Below are positions 1 to 7,410 of a stretch of DNA of 33,871 nucleotides, in pieces (position 1 is the stretch's first letter; each line of letters opens with the position of its first letter). Made by a program: the position numbers and the translations under genes. A model generated the notes under the pieces. It made no database searches, was not told where the DNA came from, and was given only the letters and a program-made list of their open reading frames with translations. Source of the DNA: an uncultured Bacteroidota bacterium (GTDB lineage: Bacteria > Bacteroidota > Bacteroidia > JABEUT01); contig CAIWVW010000126.1 in the NCBI GenBank assembly GCA_903916255.1, forward strand, positions 1-33,871, given 5' to 3'.

Positions 1-294
1 GCAACACTTTAACACGGTTTTTTTTGTGCTGCATAAACCCACAATGCATTGATTACTAATTACTAATTATTAATTACGAATTAAAACACTACTGTTGCGA
101 ATAAGTTGCGTGGCAAATGGGTGGTAAATGCCACACAATTATTTGGGCAAAAACTTAAAATAGGCAAAGACACTAAGTAGTGGTACCGAATTAGAGTCCG
201 GGGTTGGTGCCTGACTGTCAATAATAAAAAGTCATTGACTTTTGGGAATAAAGTAAATAATAGATAATATTTACGGGGAAATGTACACCTCAAA
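1..294. other. AT-rich region with no convincing gene
   Basis: I see no gene here. The reverse-strand open frame across 81-314 has no recognisable motif and overlaps the 3' end of the HNH gene. Positions 52-83 are a low-complexity run of degenerate ATTACTAAT/ATTAATTA words. A hairpin with 9-base arms sits at 107-115 and 129-137. The rest of the stretch downstream of the HNH gene shows nothing I can name. Confidence 0.5.
107..137. repeat. Imperfect hairpin downstream of the HNH gene
   Basis: TGCGTGGCA (107-115) pairs with TGCCACACA (129-137) with one G-T wobble and a 13-base loop. It lies about 160 bases beyond the stop of the HNH gene, so it could be part of a transcript end or of a dispersed repeat. 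There is no T-run on the reverse-strand side, so it is not a standard intrinsic terminator. Confidence 0.35.
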
Positions 295-828
295 TTATAA
301 TTCCGTAGGGTCACTTTTTAAATTAAAAAGGCGCTCTAAATACGGATTAAGCCAGCTCGGGTAGTTTCTCCAAAACTCGCTAACTATTGAATTACTTTTA
401 GCTACATTATGAAACCTGCATAATAGAATTCTATTTTCAATTATTGATGGCCCCCCGAGGGAATAGGGCCAATAATGATCAGCTTGACATTTTTCCCTAA
501 TTTGACGATAGTTATTGAATTCACAGAATCCGCTTTTTTGTATGGATGAATACTGACAATTATCAGAATTATTTATTCCCTTACTAAAATCAGATGAATT
601 ATAATCAATAAAATTTCCAAGAAATTGCCCTTCGGAATTATATAAAAAGACAGGATAAATAAGAGGTAATATTAATGGAAGATGTACAACATTACTTTTC
701 TTAATCTCTGTATGTAATTCCTTATATTTTAAAATCCAGTATTTGTTTTTCTCAGGAAGGTTTAAACACTCTGTTTCAGTTAAGAATTTCAATAAACATT
801 TAAAATATGTATTCGATTGTTCAATCAT
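295..828 (-). CDS. HNH endonuclease family protein
   Basis: Predicted 177-residue nuclease. The visible motif is an HNH (beta-beta-alpha-metal) core: D117-H118 in QADHYWPYSLGG, N132 in ENRILLC, and H140-N141 followed by K144 in FHNVAKSN. Such cores bind a metal ion and cut DNA. Cysteines at 91, 102, 114 and 137 could form a structural zinc site, though the spacing is not the common paired CxxC. Residues 1-85 match nothing I recognise and may recognise DNA or a partner. The start codon overlaps the stop of the upstream DGQHR gene as ATGA, so the two are almost certainly cotranscribed and translationally coupled. AT content is higher than in the flanking core genes. The HNH call is fairly sure; the biological role (restriction, defence, homing) is inference. 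Confidence 0.75.
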   Translation of the reverse strand: MIEQSNTYFKCLLKFLTETECLNLPEKNKYWILKYKELHTEIKKSNVVHLPLILPLIYPVFLYNSEGQFLGNFIDYNSSDFSKGINNSDNCQYSSIQKSGFCEFNNYRQIREKCQADHYWPYSLGGPSIIENRILLCRFHNVAKSNSIVSEFWRNYPSWLNPYLERLFNLKSDPTEL

Positions 829-2393
829 TTATCAAGTCTAATTTGAGTTACTCTTTTAGTATCACCACTGTAAGACATGTAAATAATATCGATTTCATAA
901 TTATTAGGAAACTTGCCTACATTTTCACCCTTTTGTGTTAATGCATGTTTCAATTCCACTGTTGGTTTATGGTTAAAATCGCTAACTGATAGTAAATATA
1001 AATTACTAGATGTTGACTGAATACAAATTAATTCACGTGTTATTCCCCCAGTAGAAAGATCAAACGGGATTATCCCACTTCCATAGGGAATTGTTTTACT
1101 GATTTTTGTTTTATTATCTTTTCGTCCAGTACTAGTAACTTGATAAGCATCTATAACAAATTGCCCTCCAATTCCCTGAATAAAATCAGTAAATACCTGT
1201 CCATTTAAGTTATTTGGTTCACAAAAGAACTCTATAAAGGCATCTGTAGCTACTTGCTTAGAAGGTTTACTAAAACTACTGGATAATGCAGCAGTTGATT
1301 TAACAAAGGGAAGTAAAAAATTGCATTTATTTACTGCCCTCCTGGGTTCTAGAAAAAATGACACCCAACCATCAAAAGGAGTTTGTTTATTTATTGTAGA
1401 TAAATATGTCAAGAGGCCTATTAAATATGATTCAGCTATCATTTTATGAGTATTACTATTTGAAAACAATTTCGAGTCAGTATTTCTATGTGCATCATTA
1501 TTTTCAAAAGCTATTGTTGCCTTAACTATCTCTTCAGCAAGCTCATTAGGAGACAACTTCCCTCCTTTCCCATAATAGTAAGAAGCAACGATTTTTTCCC
1601 ATTCAATGGAATTAAAATCGAATGCGTTCCATTTCGGTGTTGGTTGAATGTAAGGGTTAAACTGTATCTTATTACTAAATGGATTGGTCATATTAGAAAG
1701 GATAGGTTCTTTGCATAATATAATAGTTGTCTCCATTGATGATTTGTGAGACTTTTGTTTATACTGTTCAAGATTGAAAGCATACTTCATCCACTCTCCA
1801 TGAACTGGCTCCATTGGCTTAGCCCCTGTAGTTACATGAGTAAATATCTCAGCAAGAAATGGAGGAGAGTACTTGCTTGTGTCATGCAATAAAACAAAAG
1901 GAACTAATTCATCTTTCTGAGTTGAAACCGAAAGCCCTTTAATGCGGTGTTGTCCGTCCAAAATCCAAATGGGCTTCCCACCATCGGCTTCGTAAGATAC
2001 CTCAACCTCGTAACAATTGGGAACAACAACCATTTGTCCATCAGAAGTCTTTATTGTTTTTTGGGTCAAATTAATTTCCACCTTTGGCGGCATCAAGTTT
2101 TGTATTGCAGTACCCAAAAGAACAGGATTAGCCATCAGATTATCCTTTAAAGAATCTCCGTAAATTTCTTTTATTGCCATAACCTTATTTTGATCTTCAG
2201 GTCGCTGCCATTCGTCAATAGGTGGTTTAATCACATCATCTGCAATTTTATGATGTGGTTTATCAACAGGAAAACTTGGAACTTCGGCAATTTTAATTAA
2301 TAAGTTTGCTGGAAGGAATCCGCAATACATAGGGTATTGATTACCATTAATTTTTGCAACCCCTTTTAAAACATCAAATTTGAATGAACTCAT
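825..2393 (-). CDS. DGQHR-motif protein, DndB-like
   Basis: 522 residues. WILDGQHRIKGL puts the signature DGQHR at residues 146-150. The preceding segment (RPEDQNKVMAIKEIYG, then ANPVLLG) resembles the DndB/ParB-like fold, as does the following FLAEIFTHVTTGAKP. DndB is the regulatory member of phosphorothioate DNA-modification clusters, and DGQHR proteins also occur alone. The C-terminal ~95 residues look beta-rich and are unfamiliar. No dndA, dndC, dndD or dndE homologue is visible in the window. It is the first gene of a two-gene unit with the HNH nuclease. A 13-base palindrome lies 15-27 bases upstream of the ATG. The gene is AT-rich: spot counts give 19 GC of 60 at 1261-1320 and 15 of 60 at 1441-1500, against 30 of 60 inside lon. 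That suggests recent acquisition. Family membership is fairly sure; function is not. Confidence 0.75.
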   Translation of the reverse strand: MSSFKFDVLKGVAKINGNQYPMYCGFLPANLLIKIAEVPSFPVDKPHHKIADDVIKPPIDEWQRPEDQNKVMAIKEIYGDSLKDNLMANPVLLGTAIQNLMPPKVEINLTQKTIKTSDGQMVVVPNCYEVEVSYEADGGKPIWILDGQHRIKGLSVSTQKDELVPFVLLHDTSKYSPPFLAEIFTHVTTGAKPMEPVHGEWMKYAFNLEQYKQKSHKSSMETTIILCKEPILSNMTNPFSNKIQFNPYIQPTPKWNAFDFNSIEWEKIVASYYYGKGGKLSPNELAEEIVKATIAFENNDAHRNTDSKLFSNSNTHKMIAESYLIGLLTYLSTINKQTPFDGWVSFFLEPRRAVNKCNFLLPFVKSTAALSSSFSKPSKQVATDAFIEFFCEPNNLNGQVFTDFIQGIGGQFVIDAYQVTSTGRKDNKTKISKTIPYGSGIIPFDLSTGGITRELICIQSTSSNLYLLSVSDFNHKPTVELKHALTQKGENVGKFPNNYEIDIIYMSYSGDTKRVTQIRLDK

Positions 2394-2407
2394 ACTTTAT
2401 AAATTTT

Positions 2408-2420
2408 TGATTACTAATCA
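2408..2420. promoter_or_regulatory. Perfect 13-base palindrome, candidate operator
   Basis: TGATTACTAATCA is a perfect 6+1+6 palindrome between the start codon of the DGQHR gene (2393) and a partial -7 box (7 of 8 to TAnnTTTG, reverse strand, 2439-2446). The inverted half TAGTAATCAA recurs at 2479-2488. This is a plausible binding site for a repressor of the module. DndB proteins are known to act as transcriptional regulators, so autoregulation is a reasonable but untested idea. Confidence 0.4.
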
Positions 2421-2558
2421 TAAGTGATGTAATTATAACAAATATTTTATTATTAATTGAACGAATGTTTTAATGCTTTAGTAATCAAATACTTTTCCGA
2501 GCCGCTTAGTTGCACTTTGTCGTATACTATCCATGCAATTGCCTGTCCGGCTCATCTC

Positions 2559-3278
2559 TTATAGCTCAAGCAAGTCCTTCATCCCAAAGACGCCCTTTCT
2601 GCCGATAAGCCAGGCCGCAGCATGTATGGCGCCTTCGGCAAAGCCCTGGCGGCTATATGCCTGATGGGTGATTTTTATTTCATCGGCTTCCGAGGTATAA
2701 AATACGGTATGCGTTCCGGGTACTTCTCCTACCCGTATAGATTGAATAGCTAATTCGTCGTCGTTGGGTTCATCCACATTAAGAACCCATTTTTTTATGT
2801 GCTCGTTTTCTTTCATTATGCCATCGGCAAGTGCTATGGCTGTCCCGCTGGGGGCATCTTTTTTATGGGTGTGGTGTATTTCTTCCATCGATGCAAAATA
2901 TTCCGGGTGGTTTTTCATCAGCCTCGCCAGATAGACATTCAGCCTGAAAAATAAATTAACCCCTATACTATAATTGGAGGCATAAAAGAAGGCCCCGTTT
3001 TTTTCAATGCATAGTTTTTTCACTTCATCCATCTTATCGAGCCAGCCGGTGGTGCCGCAAACAACGGGTATGCCTGCTTCAAAGCACTTAACTATATTGT
3101 CTACTGCAGATTGCGGTGTGCTAAACTCTATGGCAACATCCACCGTTTTCAGGTTCTCGACTGTAAAATCTTTCAGGTTTGTTTCATCGAACACAAGCGG
3201 AACATCATATCCTTTGGCAAGTGCAATCCGTTCGATGGCACGGCCCATTTTTCCATATCCTATAAGCGCAATCTTCAT
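2559..3278 (-). CDS. dapB: 4-hydroxy-tetrahydrodipicolinate reductase
   Basis: DapB reduces the dihydrodipicolinate precursor with NAD(P)H in the diaminopimelate/lysine pathway, in the cytoplasm. The 239-residue product has the N-terminal dinucleotide motif GYGKMGRAIE (7-16), CGTTGW (74-79) and the catalytic signature EEIHHTHKKDAPSGTA with H135, H136 and K139. It ends with the conserved GAIHAAAWLIGRKGVFGM segment. An in-frame ATG exists at 3338, but I chose the ATG at 3278 because the protein then begins MKIALIGYG as in the family. The longer version would also run through the TATATTTG promoter box at 3298-3305. The length is normal for Bacteroidota. It appears to be a single-gene unit, separated from lon by a palindromic repeat. 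Confidence 0.95.
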   Translation of the reverse strand: MKIALIGYGKMGRAIERIALAKGYDVPLVFDETNLKDFTVENLKTVDVAIEFSTPQSAVDNIVKCFEAGIPVVCGTTGWLDKMDEVKKLCIEKNGAFFYASNYSIGVNLFFRLNVYLARLMKNHPEYFASMEEIHHTHKKDAPSGTAIALADGIMKENEHIKKWVLNVDEPNDDELAIQSIRVGEVPGTHTVFYTSEADEIKITHQAYSRQGFAEGAIHAAAWLIGRKGVFGMKDLLEL

Positions 3279-3297
3279 ACTTGATGGGTTAAGGTGC

Positions 3298-3305
3298 CAA
3301 ATATA
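3298..3305 (-). promoter_or_regulatory. Bacteroidota -7 box upstream of dapB
   Basis: TATATTTG on the reverse strand matches TAnnTTTG, 19 bases before the chosen ATG. No TTTG -33 element at 19-21 bases spacing was found. Confidence 0.45.
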
Positions 3306-3387
3306 ACATAAGGTAATGATTTCCCGACCGGGGTTCAAAATTTTGATAAAGGCACAGAACGAATTTATAGATTCATTTCAAATTTTG

Positions 3388-3517
3388 AGATGCTGAAACA
3401 AGTTCGGCATGACAAGGTTGCTTATCCTTAGTAAGGGGTAAGAGGGGGCGGCAAACCCGCCCCCTCTTACCCCTCTTTCAAAGTGAATTCTGTCATGCCG
3501 AACTTGTTTCGGCATCT
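3388..3517. repeat. Nested inverted-repeat (MITE/REP-like) element
   Basis: The outer arms 3388-3414 and 3491-3517 are 27 bases long and match at 26 positions; the core word is GAAACAAGTTCGGCATGACA. Inside lies a second, perfect palindrome with 18-base arms at 3434-3451 and 3457-3474 around the loop CAAAC. The element fills most of the gap between divergent dapB and lon. The outer word resembles dispersed repeats I associate with Bacteroidota genomes. There is no coding capacity, so mobilisation would need an enzyme acting in trans. It could also fold as a long cruciform or bidirectional hairpin. Confidence 0.85.
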
Positions 3518-3633
3518 TTTTATTGAAAGTGATTCAAGGAACCTTTAGGTTAAACGGGACTTCCTGTTTTGTCATTACCCCCCTTTGGCATACTAATTGA
3601 AGGGATTTTCATACTATTGCCAATTATTTGGCT

Positions 3634-3641
3634 TAATTTTG
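3634..3641 (+). promoter_or_regulatory. -7 box immediately before lon
   Basis: TAATTTTG matches TAnnTTTG and ends 5 bases before the lon ATG, so transcription would begin at or next to the start codon. No convincing -33 element is visible. Confidence 0.4.
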
Positions 3642-3646
3642 CCCTT

Positions 3647-6139
3647 ATGAAAGATTCACCAGAGAAGAAAGACACTGTGCTCCATATATTGAATTTGGAT
3701 AACCTGAATGACGATGAACATGAGTTTATTCCCATCCTTACCAACGAGGAGGAGAAGAAACTGAATGAGGAAGAAATTCCTTCCGAAATTCCAATTCTGC
3801 CGTTGAAAAATACGGTTCTGTTCCCCGGGGTGGTTATACCTATTACCGTTGGAAGGGACAAATCCATTAAACTGATTAAAGACGCCTATTCGGGAAATAA
3901 AACCATCGGGGTTATTGCCCAGAAGAGCGATTCTATCGAAGACCCCACTATTGAGGATATTCACAATATCGGCACTATAGCCTTTATATTAAAAACCATT
4001 AAAATGCCTGATGGCAGCACCACTGCTATTATACAAGGCAAAAGAAGGTTTGAAATTACCGAGCTTACCCAAAAAGAACCTTACCTGAAAGCCAAGGTAA
4101 CAGCTTTTGAAGAGATTGTGCCTGAAAAAGGCGATGAAGAATTTGAAGCGTTTGTTTCATCGTTGAAAGATGTGGCATTTCAGATTATCAAACTTTCGCC
4201 GAATATACCGTCGGAGACTGCCATTGCCCTGAAAAATATAGAAAGCAGCAATTTCCTTATCAATTTCATCTCATCGAACATGAGCGCCCAGGTGGCTGAT
4301 AAGCAGAAGATATTAGAAATGCCCGACCTTAAAAAGCGTGCTGCATTATTGCTTATTACACTGAATAAGGAGATGCAGGTGTTGCAGCTCAAAAATCAGA
4401 TTCAATCGAGGGTTAAGGAAGATTTGGATAAGCAGCAGCGCGAATATTTCCTGCACCAGCAGATGAAAACCATACAGGAAGAGCTTGGGGGAGACACTTA
4501 CGGACAACTTATAAAGGAATATAAGAAAAAGGCGAAGACAAAAAAATGGGGCAAAAATGTTAAAGAGGTTTTTGAAAAGGAAATTCAGAAGCTGGAGCGT
4601 ATGAACCCCAATGCTGCGGAATACTCGGTATTAAGCAACTATCTGGAACTTTTACTCGAGCTTCCATGGAATGAGTATACCAAAGATAAATTCGACCTGA
4701 AAGAAGCCGAAAAAATACTAAACAGCGACCATTACGGGCTGGAAAAAGTAAAAGAACGTATCATATCGTACCTTGCCGTGTTGCAACTGAAAGGTAACAT
4801 GAAGGCTCCAATCCTTTGTTTGGCAGGCCCTCCGGGAGTTGGTAAAACTTCCTTGGGCAAATCGATGGCGGCTGCACTCGGACGCAAGTATGTTCGGGTT
4901 TCTTTAGGTGGTATGCACGATGAGGCTGAAATCCGCGGACACCGTAAAACCTATATCGGCGCTATGCCGGGACGTATTATACAAAGTTTGAAAAAAGCAA
5001 AATCATCGAATCCGGTTTTTGTATTGGATGAAATAGATAAAATAGGACGTGATTTTCATGGCGACCCTGCATCTGCTTTATTAGAGGTGCTCGACCCGGA
5101 ACAAAACAAGGAATTTCACGATAACTTTATAGAAGTGGAATATGACCTTTCGAAAGTATTATTTATTGCTACTGCCAATAATTTGGATGCCATCAATCCT
5201 GCGCTGTTAGACAGAATGGAGGTGATTGACATCAGCGGATATACGGTGGAAGAAAAAACGCAAATAGCCAAGCAGCACCTTATTCCGAAGCAGTTAAAAG
5301 AGCATGGCGTTAAGAAGAATCAAATTAAAATATCGGACGAAGTAATTGAAGCCATTGCCGATAATTATACCCGCGAATCGGGCGTGCGTAGTTTAGAAAA
5401 GAAAATTGCGCAGGTAATTCGTTCGGTGGCTAAGTCAATCGCCATGGGCGAAAAATATGACCAGGAAATAAAGGTGGAGCAATTGGATAAAATACTTTCG
5501 CCATCGCATCCGAAAGACCGCTATCAGGGTAATGATGTGGCAGGTGTTGTAACCGGCCTTGCATGGACTCCATCAGGTGGGGATATATTATTTATAGAAG
5601 TAAGTCTGAGCCGTGGTAAAGGTGGACTTACGCTCACCGGAAACTTGGGAGATGTGATGAAAGAATCGGCAACGATTGCGTTAGAATATCTCAAATCGCG
5701 AGCGGAAGATTTATTTATTTCATGGAAAGCATTTGAAAAATGGAACATTCATATTCACGTTCCGGAAGGCGCTACGCCAAAGGATGGCCCGTCTGCAGGT
5801 GTATCCATGTTGACTGCACTTGCATCGGCATTTACACAACGCAAAGTGCGTAAAGATTTAGCCATGACAGGTGAAATAACCTTGCGCGGAAATGTGCTAC
5901 CCGTGGGCGGAATTAAAGAAAAGATTCTGGCTGCAAAAAGAGCAGGCATAAAAGAAATAATGTTGCCGCGCGATAACAAACGAGACATTGATGATATTGA
6001 CCCAAAGTATCTGGAAGGGCTTAAGTTTACTTACGTGGATAAAATGAAAGACCTGCTGGAATATGCCCTGTTGGATGAGTTTGTGAAAAACCCATTGAAA
6101 CTGGAAGTGGCATATGCGGAAGAAACTCATTCAAGATAA
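3647..6139 (+). CDS. lon: ATP-dependent protease La (Lon)
   Basis: Lon is a cytoplasmic homohexameric AAA+ serine protease that degrades misfolded and regulatory proteins. The 830-residue product has an acidic N-terminal extension (about 1-40), the N-terminal substrate-recognition domain starting near IPILPLKNTVLFPG, and a coiled-coil region. It carries Walker A GPPGVGKT (394-401, K400), Walker B VFVLDEIDKIG, and the protease domain with PKDGPSAG (nucleophile S716) and GGIKEKILAA (K759). The S-K spacing of 43 equals that of the E. coli enzyme. An open frame extends upstream to 3569, but the 26 extra residues are hydrophobic and run through a promoter-like box. I therefore start at the ATG at 3647. 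No truncation or missing catalytic residue is seen. Confidence 0.96.
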   Translation: MKDSPEKKDTVLHILNLDNLNDDEHEFIPILTNEEEKKLNEEEIPSEIPILPLKNTVLFPGVVIPITVGRDKSIKLIKDAYSGNKTIGVIAQKSDSIEDPTIEDIHNIGTIAFILKTIKMPDGSTTAIIQGKRRFEITELTQKEPYLKAKVTAFEEIVPEKGDEEFEAFVSSLKDVAFQIIKLSPNIPSETAIALKNIESSNFLINFISSNMSAQVADKQKILEMPDLKKRAALLLITLNKEMQVLQLKNQIQSRVKEDLDKQQREYFLHQQMKTIQEELGGDTYGQLIKEYKKKAKTKKWGKNVKEVFEKEIQKLERMNPNAAEYSVLSNYLELLLELPWNEYTKDKFDLKEAEKILNSDHYGLEKVKERIISYLAVLQLKGNMKAPILCLAGPPGVGKTSLGKSMAAALGRKYVRVSLGGMHDEAEIRGHRKTYIGAMPGRIIQSLKKAKSSNPVFVLDEIDKIGRDFHGDPASALLEVLDPEQNKEFHDNFIEVEYDLSKVLFIATANNLDAINPALLDRMEVIDISGYTVEEKTQIAKQHLIPKQLKEHGVKKNQIKISDEVIEAIADNYTRESGVRSLEKKIAQVIRSVAKSIAMGEKYDQEIKVEQLDKILSPSHPKDRYQGNDVAGVVTGLAWTPSGGDILFIEVSLSRGKGGLTLTGNLGDVMKESATIALEYLKSRAEDLFISWKAFEKWNIHIHVPEGATPKDGPSAGVSMLTALASAFTQRKVRKDLAMTGEITLRGNVLPVGGIKEKILAAKRAGIKEIMLPRDNKRDIDDIDPKYLEGLKFTYVDKMKDLLEYALLDEFVKNPLKLEVAYAEETHSR

Positions 6140-6174
6140 ACTTTATGAACTTTACAAACTTTAAGAACTTTTAC
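6138..6174. repeat. Short AACTTTA-type tandem repeat between lon and queD
   Basis: Four degenerate copies of (A)AACTTT(A) start at 6138, 6148, 6156 and 6166, a period of about 8-10 bases. They fill the 40-base gap between the lon stop and the next ATG. Confidence 0.6.
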
Positions 6175-6179
6175 CTGAT

Positions 6180-6596
6180 ATGATGTATGTAACAAGGCGC
6201 GAAACCTTTAACGCCGCACATAAAGTTTATAATCCTGATTGGAGCGATGCCAAAAACATGGAAGTGTTCGGAGGCTGCGCCAATCCTAACTGGCACGGGC
6301 ACAACTATGTGCTGTCTGTAACCGTGAAAGGTGAAATGAGCAAAGAAACAGGCTTTGTTATCGACCTGAAACTATTGAGCCAGCTAATCAAGAAAGAGAT
6401 TATCGATAAGGTTGACCACAAGAACTTTAACCTGGATGTTCCATTTTTGAAAGATACTTTGACCAGTACGGAAAACGTTACAAAAGCGTTTTGGGAGATA
6501 CTCGATAAACCCATAGCTGATATGGGCTGCAAGTTACATTCCTTAAAACTGCAGGAGACGGAGAATAATTATGTGGAGTATTTTGGTGAAAAATAA
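6180..6596 (+). CDS. queD: 6-carboxytetrahydropterin / 6-pyruvoyl-tetrahydropterin synthase family (QueD-like)
   Basis: Enzymes of this family convert 7,8-dihydroneopterin triphosphate to 6-carboxy- or 6-pyruvoyl-tetrahydropterin; in bacteria this usually feeds queuosine. The 138-residue protein has the zinc-binding histidines H14 (FNAAH), H39 and H41 (WHGHNY). The candidate catalytic C33 sits in [11 protein letters not shown], with the VDHKNFNLD segment and the C-terminal [11 protein letters not shown] glutamate region. Its length fits the family. Two adjacent ATGs (6180 and 6183) are equally plausible starts. It lies 11 bases before folE, whose product makes its substrate, so the two probably form an operon. 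QueD versus a eukaryote-like PTPS activity cannot be decided from sequence alone. No queC or queE is in view. Confidence 0.88.
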   Translation: MMYVTRRETFNAAHKVYNPDWSDAKNMEVFGGCANPNWHGHNYVLSVTVKGEMSKETGFVIDLKLLSQLIKKEIIDKVDHKNFNLDVPFLKDTLTSTENVTKAFWEILDKPIADMGCKLHSLKLQETENNYVEYFGEK

Positions 6597-6607
6597 ACAA
6601 ATTTATT

Positions 6608-7258
6608 TTGGGTAGAAAAAATCACATTGAAAAAGGCTATGACGAACTCCACGGAGAGGACGAGATGCCGCTGGATGCCATTTACGACATCCATCATGCT
6701 AAAAATATAGCAAAGGATTTTAAAAATATCTTAGAAGAAATAGGCGAAGATGCCGGACGGGAAGGTTTATTGAAAACTCCTATTCGTGCTGCAGGTTCTA
6801 TGCAGTTTCTTACACAGGGATATAAGCTGAACCCCGAAGCCATGCTTCGAAAGGCTATTTTCACCGAGAAATACAGCCAGATGGTAATTGTAAAGGATAT
6901 AGAACTCTATTCTTTATGCGAACACCACATACTGCCGTTTTTTGGCAAGGCCCATGTGGCATATATCCCTGATGGAAGGGTAGTAGGGCTTAGTAAAATA
7001 CCCCGTGTGGTAGATGCATTTGCCCGCAGATTACAAATACAAGAACGCCTTACCGACCAGATTCGGGATTGCATACAAAATACCCTGCAACCCTTGGGTG
7101 TGGCTGTAGTTATTGAAGCACAGCATCTTTGTATGCAAATGCGCGGCGTACAAAAACAACACTCTGTTACAACCACCTCCTCCTTTACGGGTGAGTTCTT
7201 GAAAAACGAAAAAACCCGGCAGGAGTTTATTAGCTTGGTGAAGGCCAACAGGCACTGA
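6608..7258 (+). CDS. folE: GTP cyclohydrolase I
   Basis: FolE converts GTP to 7,8-dihydroneopterin triphosphate, the entry step to folate and to queuosine-type pathways. The 216-residue product carries [16 protein letters not shown], the zinc site C104 and H107 in [18 protein letters not shown] with C175 in [27 protein letters not shown], and the C-terminal TSSFTGEF. The start used here is TTG at 6608, 11 bases after the queD stop. The first in-frame ATG (6665) would remove 19 residues that look like the usual variable N-terminus, without touching the catalytic domain. I prefer TTG but the start is uncertain. Adjacency to queD suggests shared supply of dihydroneopterin triphosphate. Confidence 0.94.
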   Translation: MGRKNHIEKGYDELHGEDEMPLDAIYDIHHAKNIAKDFKNILEEIGEDAGREGLLKTPIRAAGSMQFLTQGYKLNPEAMLRKAIFTEKYSQMVIVKDIELYSLCEHHILPFFGKAHVAYIPDGRVVGLSKIPRVVDAFARRLQIQERLTDQIRDCIQNTLQPLGVAVVIEAQHLCMQMRGVQKQHSVTTTSSFTGEFLKNEKTRQEFISLVKANRH

Positions 7259-7386
7259 TTCCCGTCACTTTTATTAAAATTGTTCGTAAACACCTGTAAA
7301 CCCACAATAATTTGAGGGTAAAGGGTCGTTTTTACAATATTAATAACTTTTTGAGGTTACTCAGATATCTTCCATCGTAATTTTCA

Positions 7387-7394
7387 TATATTTG
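7387..7394 (+). promoter_or_regulatory. -7 box upstream of porV
   Basis: TATATTTG matches TAnnTTTG 16 bases before the porV ATG, within the 152-base gap after folE. A TTTG occurs at 7350-7353, but 33 bases away, too far for a normal -33 element. Confidence 0.5.
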
Positions 7395-7410
7395 TAAGTC
7401 AACCAATAGC

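Noticed and set aside
130-290. Possible tRNA-like or attachment-site sequence
   Set aside because: I could not form a cloverleaf with a proper T-arm or an acceptor stem, and no integrase is nearby.
81-314. Reverse-strand open frame of 77 codons beyond the HNH gene
   Set aside because: It has no motif, a composition typical of translated AT-rich non-coding DNA, and overlaps the 3' end of the HNH gene.
3569-3646. Upstream extension of lon
   Set aside because: The extra residues are hydrophobic and unlike Lon N-termini, and they run across a TAATTTTG promoter box.
2559-7258. Deazaguanine (Dpd) DNA-modification cluster suggested by a DGQHR protein plus queD and folE
   Set aside because: The genes are separated by dapB and lon and lie on opposite strands, and no DpdA-type transglycosylase or other dpd gene is visible. 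The queD-folE pair fits ordinary pathway supply.
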